Below, in pieces: positions 7,126-18,640 of a stretch of DNA of 64,000 bases (the first letter of the stretch is position 1; the number at the start of each line of letters is the position of its first letter). The stretch lies in the NCBI RefSeq assembly GCF_900240265.1, contig NZ_LT964739.1, forward strand, positions 943,218-1,007,217, given 5' to 3'. This DNA comes from Galactobacillus timonensis. Its GTDB lineage: Bacteria > Bacillota_I > Bacilli_A > Erysipelotrichales > Erysipelotrichaceae. A program made the translations under genes and the position numbers. Below the pieces are notes generated by a model that saw only the letters and a list, made by a program, of their open reading frames with translations, had not been told where the DNA came from and did no database searches.

Positions 7126-8865
7126 TCAGTGCACCTGCTCAAACTGTGCATGATAGAGCTGGGCGTAGAAACCGTTTCTGGCAAGCAGCTCTTTGTGTGT
7201 GCCCTGCTCCATGATCTGACCGTGATTCATGACGATGATCTGATCCGCATTCTGAATGGTTGACAGACGGTGGGCGACGATGAAGCTTGTACGGCCCGAC
7301 ATGAGACGGTCAAAGGCTTCCTGCACCTGCAGCTCCGTGCGTGTATCGATGCTGGAGGTTGCTTCGTCGAGAATGAGCATCCGCGGCTTTGCCAGCATGA
7401 CGCGGCTGATGCACAGCAGCTGCTTCTGTCCCTGAGAGAGGTCATCGTCACGTACCGGCGCATCCAGGCCGTTGGACATCTTTTTAATGAACTCCCAGCT
7501 GTGCGACTCTTTGGCGGCAGCGATGATTTCTTCTTCCGTCGCATCGGGACAGCCGAAGGCGATGTTTTCACGCACTGTCGCTTCCTTGAGCCACGTGTCC
7601 TGCAGCACCATGCCGAAGTTCTGACGCAGCGAGGCGCGGGAAGCAGCTTTGGTATCCTGTCCGTCGATGGAGATCGTACCGCCGTTGACATCGTAGAAGC
7701 GCATCAGCAGATTGATCAGCGTCGTCTTGCCGCAGCCGGTGGGCCCGACAATAGCCGTCAGCGTACCGGGCTTGGCATGGACCGTAAAATCTTGAATCAG
7801 CGGCACATCCGGCCGGTATGAGAAGTTCACATGCGACAGATCAACAGCACCCTGTGTCACCGTCAGAGCGTTGGCGGAATCCGGCGTCTCATCCTCCTCA
7901 TCCAGAAGCGTGAAGATGCGGTCGGCGCAGGCCAGCGAATTCTGCAGTTCCGTAATCACGGAACTGATGTCATTGAACGGCTTCATATACTGATTGGCGT
8001 AGGAAAGCAGAACCGTCAGACCGCCAACCGTCAGCGTACCCTTCAGAATATGCGAAGCACCGATCCAGGCAACGGCCGCATAGATCACATTATTGACGGC
8101 GCGTGTCGACGGGTTGGTCAAAGAGCTGAAGAAGATGGCTTTGATGGAGTCTTCGCGCAGCTCCTTGTTCAAAGAAGAGAAGCGCTGCGAAGCCCTCTCC
8201 TGATACTGGAAGGCCTGCACCGTTTTTTCTGCCGAGATCATTTCGTTGATCAGCGCCGTCTGCCGGCCGCGTACCTCTGTCTGTTTGTGGAACATCGTAT
8301 AGGAGCGGGAGGCGATGAACCTTGCGACAAAGAAGCTCAGCGGCGTCAGAGCGACGACCAGCAGCGAAATCATTACATCTGTCTGGAACATGAAGATCAA
8401 CGTCACCGCAATTGTCACGATGCCGGAGAACAGCTGCGAAAATCCCAGCAGCAGACCGTCCGACATCTGATCGGTATCGGCAATGATGCGCTGCACCAGG
8501 TCTCCGCTGCTCTGAGCGTCCAGCGTCGAAAGCGGAAGGTGCTGAATCTTGCGGATCGCCTTTGCCCGGATATCCTGAATGGTCCTATAGCAGAGACGGT
8601 TGTTTACAAGATTCATGATCCAGGTAATGGCAGCCGTAATTAACAGAAGAATCAGAATCCGGATCAGAATCGTACCGATCGCCGTAAAGTCAACGTTCTT
8701 CGGCCCGATGATGTAATCAATCGCCCGCCCGAAGAGAATCGGAATATACAGCTGCAGAATCGCAGAGATACCGGCCGACAGGAAACTAACAACGACCCAG
8801 AGCCTGTACTTTGCGATGACTTTGAGCAGACGTGTCAGTGTGCTTGCATGTTTCTTCTGCTTCAT
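7126..8865 (-). CDS. ABC exporter half-transporter (canonical NBD subunit)
   Basis: A 579-residue fusion of a six-helix transmembrane domain (about 1-320) and a nucleotide-binding domain. Walker A is GPTGCGKTT, the signature is LSQGQKQLL, Walker B is MLILDEATSSID with the catalytic Glu, and the H-loop is VAHRLST. The signature SQGQ departs from SGGQ, as in the partner-complementing subunit of heterodimeric LmrCD/YheHI/BmrCD-type exporters. Its ATG overlaps the stop of the preceding subunit by four bases. It is expected to export drugs, lipids or peptides, and the substrate cannot be read from sequence. Confidence 0.92.
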   Translation of the reverse strand: MKQKKHASTLTRLLKVIAKYRLWVVVSFLSAGISAILQLYIPILFGRAIDYIIGPKNVDFTAIGTILIRILILLLITAAITWIMNLVNNRLCYRTIQDIRAKAIRKIQHLPLSTLDAQSSGDLVQRIIADTDQMSDGLLLGFSQLFSGIVTIAVTLIFMFQTDVMISLLVVALTPLSFFVARFIASRSYTMFHKQTEVRGRQTALINEMISAEKTVQAFQYQERASQRFSSLNKELREDSIKAIFFSSLTNPSTRAVNNVIYAAVAWIGASHILKGTLTVGGLTVLLSYANQYMKPFNDISSVITELQNSLACADRIFTLLDEEDETPDSANALTVTQGAVDLSHVNFSYRPDVPLIQDFTVHAKPGTLTAIVGPTGCGKTTLINLLMRFYDVNGGTISIDGQDTKAASRASLRQNFGMVLQDTWLKEATVRENIAFGCPDATEEEIIAAAKESHSWEFIKKMSNGLDAPVRDDDLSQGQKQLLCISRVMLAKPRMLILDEATSSIDTRTELQVQEAFDRLMSGRTSFIVAHRLSTIQNADQIIVMNHGQIMEQGTHKELLARNGFYAQLYHAQFEQVH

Positions 8866-10631
8866 GCGGCGGCCTCCTTTCCGTTTGCCGTATCCGGCGT
8901 CTGGGAACGATAAATCTCCTGATAGACGGAACAGCTTTTCAGCAGCTGCTCATGGGTTCCGATCCCCGCGAGCATGCCATCGTTGAGCACCAGAATCTTA
9001 TCGGCGCTGCGAACGCTGGACACACGCTGCGAAACGATGAAGACGGTACGCTGACCAGCCAGGGAGCGGATCGCCTGACGCAGATGCAGATCCGTCGCAA
9101 AGTCGAGGGCACTTGCCGAATCATCGAGAATCAGAATCGAAGGATTCTTTACCAGGGCACGGGCAATGGTGAGCCGCTGCTTCTGGCCGCCCGAGAGGTT
9201 GCGTCCGTTCTGCTCGAGCATCGCATCCAGGCCGCCCTTCTTGCCGTCGACGACTTCCTTTGCCTGCGCCGTGATCAGTGCCTGGTTGATCTCTTCGTCT
9301 GTTGCGCCGGGGTTGCCAAGCTTGAGATTGTCGCGGATCGTTCCTTCAAAGAGCGTTGCTTTCTGGGGAACGATGCCGATCTTCTGCAGAAGATCATTTT
9401 GAGGCCAGTCTTTGACGTTGACGCCCTGGACCGATACGGTGCCGCTGCCGGCGTCATAGAAGCGGGGAATGAGATTGACCAGCGTACTTTTCCCCGATCC
9501 GGTAGGACCGATGATGCCGATCGTCTCGCTGGCGGCGGCAGTGAAGCTGATGTCACTCAGCACATTGGCGGCGCCGGCGGAATATGTGAAGCTGACGTGA
9601 TCGAAGGATACTGCCGGAGCATTCGGGTCCGGTGCTTCTTTCATGGCCTCTGCCCAGGTCTGGGAAGGTTTCAGTTCCAGCGTATGCTCGACGCGGTCGG
9701 CGCAGGCGATGGAACGGTTCAGCGTAATAATGAGAGACGACAGCTTCAGCAGCTCCACAATCATCTGCGCCATATAGTTGTAAAGGGCGACGACATCACC
9801 CTGGGCCATGGAACCCAGATTTACCTGAACGGCACCCTGGCGGATCAGGAAGATGGCCGCAATGTTGATCATGGCATAGGAAGCCGGATTCAGCAGCGCC
9901 GCAATTTTGCCCACAAACTCATTGAGCTTCGTCAGCGCTTCGCTCTTGTCGTCGAATTCTTTGACTTCCCTTTCTTCGGCCCGGAAGGCGCGGATAACAC
10001 GGACACCGGTCAGGTTTTCGCGGGTCGTGGTCGTAAGGGAATCGAGTGCGCGCTGCGCCTTTTCATAGAGCGGGATGCAGGTCCGCATAATCCAATAGAA
10101 AACAATCCCCAGCAGCGGCACCGCAATCAGGAAGATAAGGGCACACTGCACATTGAGCGTAAACGCCATAATGACGGAGCCGAACACAATGAACGGGCTG
10201 CGCAGCAGCAGGCGCAGGCCCATGTTGAGACCGGTCTGAACCTGGTTGATATCGCTGGTCATGCGGGTGATCAGCGTGTCACTGCCCTGTTTGTCCAGAT
10301 CCGCATAAGAAAGATGCTGAATATGGTCAAAGAGCGCCTGACGCACGTCACTTGCGAAGCTGACGCTGGCATTGGCCGCAAACCACTGCGCAACGAAGGA
10401 AAAGCCCATGCCTGCCGCCGCAAGAATGATCAGGATCCAGAACTGCTTCACAAATACCGAAGGATTGTTTCCGGCGACGCCATCGTTGATAATGGCGGCG
10501 ACAGCGATCGGAACCATCAGATCCATCAGCGCTTCCAGCAGTTTGAACAATGGCGCCAGTACCGCCTGTCTGCGGTAGGGCCGCAAATATGGTTTCAGCA
10601 GGGGAAACCGCCCGTTTTTTCGATTACTCAT
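8862..10631 (-). CDS. ABC exporter half-transporter (degenerate NBD subunit)
   Basis: A 589-residue transmembrane/NBD fusion, first gene of a two-gene operon. Walker A is GPTGSGKST and the signature LSGGQKQRL is canonical. Walker B is ILILDDSASALD, with Asp in place of the catalytic Glu, and the switch region reads IVSQRVSS, with Gln where the H-loop His should be. This subunit therefore contributes a degenerate ATP site, the hallmark of asymmetric heterodimeric type IV exporters. Translation is coupled to the partner by an ATGA overlap. Confidence 0.92.
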   Translation of the reverse strand: MSNRKNGRFPLLKPYLRPYRRQAVLAPLFKLLEALMDLMVPIAVAAIINDGVAGNNPSVFVKQFWILIILAAAGMGFSFVAQWFAANASVSFASDVRQALFDHIQHLSYADLDKQGSDTLITRMTSDINQVQTGLNMGLRLLLRSPFIVFGSVIMAFTLNVQCALIFLIAVPLLGIVFYWIMRTCIPLYEKAQRALDSLTTTTRENLTGVRVIRAFRAEEREVKEFDDKSEALTKLNEFVGKIAALLNPASYAMINIAAIFLIRQGAVQVNLGSMAQGDVVALYNYMAQMIVELLKLSSLIITLNRSIACADRVEHTLELKPSQTWAEAMKEAPDPNAPAVSFDHVSFTYSAGAANVLSDISFTAAASETIGIIGPTGSGKSTLVNLIPRFYDAGSGTVSVQGVNVKDWPQNDLLQKIGIVPQKATLFEGTIRDNLKLGNPGATDEEINQALITAQAKEVVDGKKGGLDAMLEQNGRNLSGGQKQRLTIARALVKNPSILILDDSASALDFATDLHLRQAIRSLAGQRTVFIVSQRVSSVRSADKILVLNDGMLAGIGTHEQLLKSCSVYQEIYRSQTPDTANGKEAAA

Positions 10632-10779
10632 ATCATCTATATCCCGGCCCTCATCTTAGCATCGCCACTATAGTGAAGGAATCACAAATTCCGCCATTTC
10701 GCACCCTTTTCGAAAACGAAAGATGGGGAAAATGCTATGCTGTAGATAGGGATTTTCATTGCAGGAAGGAATAAATCGT

Positions 10780-12726
<1,947 letters not shown>

Positions 12727-12774
12727 AATAGGCGGCATAAGCCGCAGGAATGCGGATAGAAACGAGGGGGAACG

Positions 12775-14007
12775 ATGAATCAGGAAGCGATGCGGTGTCT
12801 TCTGTGTCCGGTTCCGATGTGCAGCACGAAAGGATGTCCGATCCATACACCGGTGCCGCAGGCAATGAAGCTGTACCGGGAAGGAAAGCCGGATGAGGCG
12901 GGAAAGCTGGTGTTTGATAACAATCCTCTTTCGGCGGTGACGTCGCGGATCTGTGACTGGCAGCGCTTCTGTTACGGGCATTGCGTTTTGAATGCGAAAA
13001 AGCAGCCGGTGCGCTGGTATGAAATTGAGCAGGAGATTTCGGCCGCTTACCTGAAGAATCATCATGAGACAAAGTCTCCGGAAACAATCGGTACGGCTGC
13101 CATCATCGGCGGCGGGCCGGCCGGTATTGCGGCGGCGATCCGTCTGGCAAGGCAGGGCGTCGCAGTGACGATCTACGATCAGATGGAGCGGGTCGGCGGG
13201 GTGCTGCGTTACGGCATTCCTGAGTTCCGTCTGGAGCGTACCTATGTGGACAGTCTGGAGCGGATTCTTCTAGAGCTCGGCGTCCACTTCGTGGGTCATA
13301 CGAAGCTTGGCAGCGACTGTTCGCTGGACAGTCTGATGAAGCATTATGATGCGGTTCTGCTGGCGGCGGGCGCTGAGAAGGCGCGGACGCTGCGGATTCC
13401 GGGCGAGACGCGGCCGCATGTGTTCTATGCGGTGGAGTGGCTGAAGAAGCCGGATGCGTCGGTGCTTGGGGATCATGTGATCGTCATCGGCGGTGGCAAT
13501 GTGGCAATGGACGCATGCCGTACGGCAAAGCGGATGGGACGCGACGTTCAGGTGTTCTACCGCAAGACATTCGAGAATATGCCGGCCAATCCGCTGGAGG
13601 TTGCGGAGGCGCAGAAGGAAGGTATTCCGTTCCATGTGTTCCAGGCGCCCGTCGAGGTGCGGGGACACAGCGTCGTTTTCCGTGATTGTGAAAATGATCA
13701 GGACGAACATGGCAAGACCGTGACCCGGATCCTCGATGGTACGGATCATGAGGTGAAGTGCGATACGCTGCTGGTTGCGGCGGGAGAAAGCGTGGACTAC
13801 AGTCTCTTCGGCGATGTGAAGCCGCAGATGGATGAAAGAGGCTGGCTGAAGACAGGCGAACACGGAAAGATCGAAGGTCTTGCCAATGTGTTTGCGGCCG
13901 GGGATTTCCTGCTGGGTGCCAGGACGGTCGTTGAGGCTGCCGCAACCGGCAATCAGGCGGCCGACGGCATGCTTGAAGTAATCAGGAATAAGGCAAAGGA
14001 GGCATAA
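12775..14007 (+). CDS. GltD-like NAD(P)H/FAD oxidoreductase with Fe-S cysteines
   Basis: A 410-residue protein of the glutamate synthase small-subunit family. N-terminal cysteines C8, C11, C16 and C21, plus a later ICDWQRFCYGHC group, fit the two [4Fe-4S] clusters of the family. The FAD-binding GxGxxG is AAIIGGGPAGIAAA, followed by VGGVLRYGIPEFRL. The NAD(P)H site is VIVIGGGNVAMDACRTAKRMG-like. The C-terminal FAD contact is VFAAGDFLLGARTVVEA. No GltB large subunit is nearby, so it is probably a stand-alone electron-transfer subunit or an NfnB-type protein. It is separated from yqeY by two bases, suggesting one transcript. Confidence 0.88.
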   Translation: MNQEAMRCLLCPVPMCSTKGCPIHTPVPQAMKLYREGKPDEAGKLVFDNNPLSAVTSRICDWQRFCYGHCVLNAKKQPVRWYEIEQEISAAYLKNHHETKSPETIGTAAIIGGGPAGIAAAIRLARQGVAVTIYDQMERVGGVLRYGIPEFRLERTYVDSLERILLELGVHFVGHTKLGSDCSLDSLMKHYDAVLLAAGAEKARTLRIPGETRPHVFYAVEWLKKPDASVLGDHVIVIGGGNVAMDACRTAKRMGRDVQVFYRKTFENMPANPLEVAEAQKEGIPFHVFQAPVEVRGHSVVFRDCENDQDEHGKTVTRILDGTDHEVKCDTLLVAAGESVDYSLFGDVKPQMDERGWLKTGEHGKIEGLANVFAAGDFLLGARTVVEAAATGNQAADGMLEVIRNKAKEA

Positions 14008-14009
14008 CG

Positions 14010-14456
14010 ATGGGTGAACTTTTGACTCAGCTTCGCAAGGAAAACATGCAGGCAATGAAGGATCACGATACGGTGAAGAAAGGTGTTCTGAGCCTGGTGA
14101 TCAGTTCCATTGCGCTGGCGGAAAAGGAAGGCGGAAAGGTACTGACCAAAGACGAGGAACTGACCTATGTTCAGCGTGAACTGAAGCAGACGCGTGAGGC
14201 GCTGGCTGAGACGCCGGCAAGCCGCCAGGATCTGATCGATGAGACAAACAGGAAGATCGCGATTCTGGAAAGCTATCTTCCGAAGCAGATGAGTGAGGAT
14301 GAGATCCGTGCTGCGATCGAAAAGATCATAGCTGAGAATAATCTGGAACCGGTCAAGAAGAGCCAGGGTGTGATCATGAAGTCGATGATGGCCCAGTACA
14401 AGGGAAAGATCGACGGAAAAATGGTGAGTAAGATCCTTGGCACGATTCTGAAGTGA
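14010..14456 (+). CDS. yqeY: GatB/YqeY domain protein
   Basis: A 148-residue helical protein homologous to the tRNA-binding tail of GatB. Conserved points are KENMQAMKDHDTVKKGVLSL near the start, ELTYVQRELKQTREAL, then LESYLPKQMSEDEIR and the closing segment KMVSKILGTILK. The molecular role of stand-alone YqeY is unsettled; tRNA interaction is assumed from the domain. It follows the GltD-like gene with a two-base gap. Confidence 0.92.
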   Translation: MGELLTQLRKENMQAMKDHDTVKKGVLSLVISSIALAEKEGGKVLTKDEELTYVQRELKQTREALAETPASRQDLIDETNRKIAILESYLPKQMSEDEIRAAIEKIIAENNLEPVKKSQGVIMKSMMAQYKGKIDGKMVSKILGTILK

Positions 14457-14489
14457 CATATTAATCGACAATTGACGCTGCGATTCATG

Positions 14490-14514
14490 GGGGATGCGAA
14501 GGCATTCCCTTTTT
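14490..14514 (+). terminator. Rho-independent terminator after yqeY
   Basis: GGGGATGC GAAG GCATTCCC stem followed by TTTTT. Confidence 0.75.
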
Positions 14515-14593
14515 CATCCGATGTGTCTCGGACTTTACGATGCCTTCAGAAAAAGTGCATATAATAAGTAGGTTCTTATAAGGGGGAGTAGTT

Positions 14594-14935
14594 ATGCAGT
14601 TGTTGATTTACATTACAAACCATGAAGATACGGTTCGCCCGATCATGGAAAAAATCGCCGCAAACGGAATCAAAGGTGCGACGGTCGTTGACTGTGAAGG
14701 GATGCTCAAGTCGCTGAACGAGGACAGTGTAGATGCGCCGGCGATTTTCGGTGGTCTGCGTCAGTTTGTCAATCCGGGCCAGGCAAAGAATAAGATGATG
14801 TTCATTCTGCTGAAGGATGAACAGATCCAGACGGTTGTGGATGCGATTCACGGGGTTGCCGGTTCTCTGCAGAAGCCGAATACGGGCATCGTGTTTACGG
14901 TTCCTGTCACGAGATGGGAAGTGACCAAGGCATGA
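14594..14935 (+). CDS. PII-like regulatory protein
   Basis: A 113-residue ferredoxin-like protein of the PII superfamily: beta strand MQLLIYITN, helix, T-loop-equivalent region at about 36-60 (GMLKSLNEDSVDAPAIF), then a C-terminal KPNTGIVFTVPVTRWEV resembling the PII C-loop signature (GxGxxFxxPV). The classic uridylylated Tyr51 context is absent, so this is a divergent PII-like protein and not GlnB or GlnK. Its stop overlaps the start of a cation/proton antiporter (ATGA), implying that it senses a small molecule or ion state and gates that transporter. A strong AGGGGGAG site precedes the ATG, with a TATAAT at 14560-14565. Confidence 0.75.
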   Translation: MQLLIYITNHEDTVRPIMEKIAANGIKGATVVDCEGMLKSLNEDSVDAPAIFGGLRQFVNPGQAKNKMMFILLKDEQIQTVVDAIHGVAGSLQKPNTGIVFTVPVTRWEVTKA

Positions 14936-16104
14936 ATACGCTGTTCTATGTAGCAGTCGCCATGGTCGCCGGCCTGCTCATGACGCGGCTGACGCGTCTT
15001 GTGAAGCTGCCGAACGTGACGGCCTATCTGATTGCGGGCGTTGTGATCGGCCCCTATGTTCTGAAGCTCATGGATGCGGATACGGTTTCTTCGCTGAGCA
15101 TCATCACGGAGGCGGCGCTCGGTTTCATCGCCTTCTCGATCGGTGATCAGTTCAAGAAGTCGACTCTGGTCGCCATTGGCAAGCCGGCTTTGATCATTAC
15201 GGTTCTTGAGTCGGCAGGTGCTGTTGTTGTGACACTGGCGGTGACGCTGCTGCTTGGCTTTGATCCGGTTGTCTGCGTGATGCTGGCGGCACTGTCTGCT
15301 TCGACGGCACCGGCGGCGACGCTGCTGGTTGTGCGTCAGTACAAGGCGGCAGGACCTCTCACGAACATGCTGCTGCCGGTGGTTGCGGCGGATGATGGGA
15401 CGGGTCTGATTGCGTATTCGATCTGCGTCAACGTTGCCCTTGGCATGATCAATCACAATCCGTTCTCGGTAACGAATACGATTCTGCTGCCGCTGCTGCA
15501 GATCGTTTTGGCGCTGGCGATCGGTGCGGGCCTTGGCGTTCTGCTGGCTTTGACGCACCGTTTCTTCCGTTCGCATACGAACCGGATGTCCTTTGTGATT
15601 GCGATGGTGTTCATTGCGCTTGGCATTGCGGATCGTCTGAGCCTTTCCAATCTTCTGATGTGTATGGCAATGGGCGCCGCCTATGTCAATCTAAGCAATG
15701 ATGCGGAGCGGGTCCTTGGTTGCATCGATGACTGGACCTATCCCCTGTTCATGCTGTTCTTCGTACTGTCGGGTGCGTCGCTGAATGTGACGATCATTAC
15801 GAAGGTTGGCCTGATTGGTGTGACGTATATTCTGACCCGTTTCGGGGGCAAGTTCCTGGGCTCCTGGCTGGGCGGTACGATTACGCATCAGCCGGCGGTG
15901 GTCAAGGACAATATCGGCTGGGCACTGATGCCGCAGGCCGGTGTCGCCATCGGTATGGCTACGATGGCTCTGCAGCAGCTGCCGCTTCAGTACGGGCAGC
16001 AGATTCAGACCGTTGTCCTGGCGGCGACGCTGGTGTATGAAATCATCGGTCCGCTGGCTACCAAGAGTGCTTTGAAGCGGGCTGGCGAAATTCACGCTGA
16101 GTAA
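14932..16104 (+). CDS. CPA2-type cation:proton antiporter (KefB/Na+-H+ family)
   Basis: A 390-residue polytopic membrane protein with about 12 segments and no C-terminal TrkA-N/RCK domain. Typical features are the N-terminal RLTRLVKLPNVTAYLIAGVV, the LSASTAPAATLLVVRQY core crossing helix, and VVAADDGTGLIAY with the ion-binding Asp pair. The start is the ATG overlapping the PII-like stop; a longer frame from 14914 lies inside that gene. Lack of an internal regulatory domain fits regulation by the separate PII-like protein encoded just upstream. It probably exchanges Na+ or K+ for H+. Confidence 0.88.
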   Translation: MNTLFYVAVAMVAGLLMTRLTRLVKLPNVTAYLIAGVVIGPYVLKLMDADTVSSLSIITEAALGFIAFSIGDQFKKSTLVAIGKPALIITVLESAGAVVVTLAVTLLLGFDPVVCVMLAALSASTAPAATLLVVRQYKAAGPLTNMLLPVVAADDGTGLIAYSICVNVALGMINHNPFSVTNTILLPLLQIVLALAIGAGLGVLLALTHRFFRSHTNRMSFVIAMVFIALGIADRLSLSNLLMCMAMGAAYVNLSNDAERVLGCIDDWTYPLFMLFFVLSGASLNVTIITKVGLIGVTYILTRFGGKFLGSWLGGTITHQPAVVKDNIGWALMPQAGVAIGMATMALQQLPLQYGQQIQTVVLAATLVYEIIGPLATKSALKRAGEIHAE

Positions 16105-16119
16105 GACCTGTCTGATGGA

Positions 16120-16160
16120 GGAATTGCGACGGAATGATCTTCTGCCGCAGTTCCTTTTTT
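16120..16160 (+). terminator. Rho-independent terminator after antiporter
   Basis: GGAATTGCG / CGCAGTTCC stem (16120-16128 with 16146-16154) followed by TTTTTT. Confidence 0.8.
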
Positions 16161-16213
16161 CGTGGCGTAAGCCGGAAGGATACGATAGAGTGATAACTGT
16201 TGGGAGAATCTGT

Positions 16214-17044
16214 ATGAGTGAAATGGAAATCAGTCAGGAACAGCAGCAGTTTCTGGAACGCTTCTTCACTGCCGCTGTAAATGTCTATGGAATGATCGAT
16301 TTACGTACCCTTTGGAACGTATACATGTCCATTAAGATGAGTGGAAATACGGAGATCGTTCCACTGCACCGTTCGACGATGCTGGCGTACATCGATGAGG
16401 CATCCTCCTCTTCCCATCCCTGGAGAGTGATGGAAATCAATGAACTGGAGCCGGAAGAGACTCCGGAGGAAATGAAGCGGGTGCTGGTTGAAAGCGGCAT
16501 CGGCAATCATACGGCGAAGGATCTTGATCTCTACCATTCGGTGATTGCGGCCCGCAGGGGAAAGAAAGTATCGGTGCCGGAGGATTTCTTCAGCTATGCA
16601 CAGTTTCTGCGCAATCGTCAACAGGAGGATCTGATTCTGTTTCTGATGAACCTGAAGGTAAGTGCTGTGGAAATCAGTGACGTCAGGGATCCGGATCATA
16701 AGATCGCGACCGAAAATCGCGGCAGCCGTCTGCAGGATCTGACCTTTGCTACGGTGGAGGTGAAGAACTGGTTCGGTGATCATGGGCCTGGCGCTGTGGA
16801 GGAACGTCCGGGTGGGCCGGCTGTGCTTCTGTTCAATACGGTGGACTGGTCGATGCGCTCGGGCTACCTTACGCCGGAAAAGAGTCTGAACTATCTTGCG
16901 GATGCGCTGCAGCTGATGGGAATTGTTCTTTCGAAGAAGGATGCGCGTGAACTGCACCGGCTCTTCAGTGACTTTGCCCGTGTGACGCCTCTGTGGAGGG
17001 AATGGGGCGCTTCTGCAAAGGATCTGCAGGAAACAGGAAACTGA
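16214..17044 (+). CDS. Unknown soluble protein
   Basis: A 276-residue protein beginning MSEMEISQEQQQFLERFF, preceded by GGGAGA. The longer frame from 16115 runs through the terminator and is rejected. It has no signal peptide, membrane segment or motif I recognise. The N-terminal block (QQFLERFFTAAVNVYGMIDL) is repeated in a decayed paralogue directly downstream, so this family has undergone local duplication. It may be a small-genome relative of abundant but uncharacterised Firmicutes proteins; no function is offered. Confidence 0.7.
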   Translation: MSEMEISQEQQQFLERFFTAAVNVYGMIDLRTLWNVYMSIKMSGNTEIVPLHRSTMLAYIDEASSSSHPWRVMEINELEPEETPEEMKRVLVESGIGNHTAKDLDLYHSVIAARRGKKVSVPEDFFSYAQFLRNRQQEDLILFLMNLKVSAVEISDVRDPDHKIATENRGSRLQDLTFATVEVKNWFGDHGPGAVEERPGGPAVLLFNTVDWSMRSGYLTPEKSLNYLADALQLMGIVLSKKDARELHRLFSDFARVTPLWREWGASAKDLQETGN

Positions 17045-17059
17045 GCAGTGGAAAAATAA

Positions 17060-17345
17060 CGAGTGAAAGAAAAATCCGTCAGGAACCGCAGCAGTTTCTG
17101 GAAACATTGTTAACGGCCGCTGCCAATGTCTATGGAGACATTGATCTTTCTTCGCTGTGGGATATTCAGGTCAATACTCCTGGTAAATATGCCTGCATAT
17201 ACAATCCGGACTACAGGCAGTTATGACAAATACAGAAGTACAGTTGGGAAGCGGAAGAGATGGTACGCAGCCCGACTTTTTCTATGCTCTGGCCAGCGTT
17301 GCAAAAGACGAGGGAAAATATGATCAAGATCAAAAAAATCCATGA
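17060..17345 (+). pseudogene. Decayed paralogue of the preceding unknown gene
   Basis: The frame around 17060-17160 encodes RKIRQEPQQFLETLLTAAANVYGDIDLSSLWDI, matching the start of the upstream gene (SQEQQQFLERFFTAAVNVYGMIDLRTLW in that gene). The similarity ends after about 35 residues. The rest contains only short open stretches up to the AAA ATPase gene, including a 40-codon frame from 17223. It is a duplicated N-terminus whose body has been deleted. Confidence 0.65.
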
Positions 17346-17361
17346 GCTTTGGAGGACGCGT

Positions 17362-18417
17362 ATGGAACTGCCAAGGAAACAATATTTAGAGAAACTGATT
17401 CGAAAGAAAGACAACGGCCGGATTAAAGTGATCACCGGTATCCGCAGGTGTGGGAAGTCATATCTGTTGTTGAATCTGTACCGCACTTACCTGCTGGAAA
17501 CCGGGGTGAAAGAAGACCAGATTATTTCACTTGCATTGGATGAACTTCAAAATGCGAGATACAGAAATCCTTTTGAGCTGGATCGATATATCAGGGAAAA
17601 GATCCGGAATTCCTCCATCAGATACTATGTGTTTATTGATGAAATTCAGTTTGTTGGGGAGGTGGCAAACCCGTATCTGAATGATCCGGATGAAAAAATC
17701 ACATTCGTTGATACACTGCTTGGCCTGATGAAACTGGCGAACGTGGACATATATGTTACAGGCAGTAATTCAAAGATGCTTTCTACCGATATTTTGACCC
17801 AGTTCCGGGACAGGGCAGATGATATTCGTGTATATCCTCTTTCTTATGCGGAGTTTTATGATGCCTATGAAGGAGACAAGCGCAGGGCATGGCCCGATTA
17901 CTATAGCTATGGCGGTATGCCGTATGTGCTGGCACTTACTTCACATGAAGAAAAAAGTGCGTATTTAAAAAGTCTCTTTGAGCGGACATATATTCGGGAC
18001 ATTCTTGAGCGGAATCATATCCAGAATGATACCAGCGTGCTGGAGGATCTTCTGAATATCCTTTCTTCCGGGATCGGATCGCTGAAAAATCCAACCAAGA
18101 TCTCAAAAACATTCGCCTCTGAGAAACATTTGCAGATCAGCGAGCAGACGATTGAGAAATATATCGGTTATTTTATGAATGCGTTTCTGATTGATAAAGC
18201 AGAACGGTACGATGTAAAAGGAAGAAAGTATATTCATTCACCGATCAAATATTACTTTACAGACGTCGGACTTCGTAATGCGAGACTTGGGTTTTGGCAG
18301 ATGGAAGAGACCCACCTGATGAAAAATGTCATTTTTAATGATTTGAAGCGCCGCGGCTTTGAGGTTGATGTGGGCGTTGTCCCATACAACACCCGGGACG
18401 AAAATAATAAGCATGTC
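17362..18417 (+). pseudogene. AAA-family ATPase with DUF4143, N-terminal part, split by IS
   Basis: The first 352 codons of a DUF4143-type ATPase. Walker A is TGIRRCGKSYLL, Walker B is YYVFIDEIQFVGE, the sensor stretch is VDIYVTGSNSKML, and the DUF4143 domain begins near LKSLFERTYIRDILERNH. GGAGG precedes the ATG at 17362. Coding agreement stops at DENNKHV, where an IS200/IS605 element begins. The missing C-terminus is found on the far side of that element at 20388-20633. These proteins are broadly distributed and of unsettled role. Read-through into the element adds a spurious tail to position 18498. Confidence 0.88.
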
Positions 18418-18640
18418 GTGAACTACTCGGCTACAAGTAACCGAGCTTCAAAGTGGCACAAGCCACTTTTCTTTTTTCCTGTGTTTCCAGACTGTTAGGA
18501 ATGTTTACGTATCTCACAGTCACCCATGAGGCGCGATGCATTCTGCTGTAGGTATTCTGCATGGTCTTGTGTTCTCCATGCAGTGATTTCAGGCTATCCC
18601 CGCTGTCCCAGCGGTTGTTATTACTCATATTTTCAGCATG
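18418..18640 (-). ncRNA. Candidate reRNA/omega-RNA of element 1
   Basis: The stretch between the tnpB stop and the right end contains hairpins AAAGTGGC/GCCACTTT and CTCGG/CCGAG on the minus strand. In this family the guide RNA covers this region and extends past the right end. Here the guide would read into the ATPase gene, minus strand from about 18417 leftward. The exact 5' end cannot be seen. Confidence 0.45.

Noticed and set aside
8832..10673. 613-codon plus-strand frame over the ABC exporter
   Set aside because: Antisense of a protein with all ABC motifs; the high codon-bias GC pattern leaves the opposite frame open.
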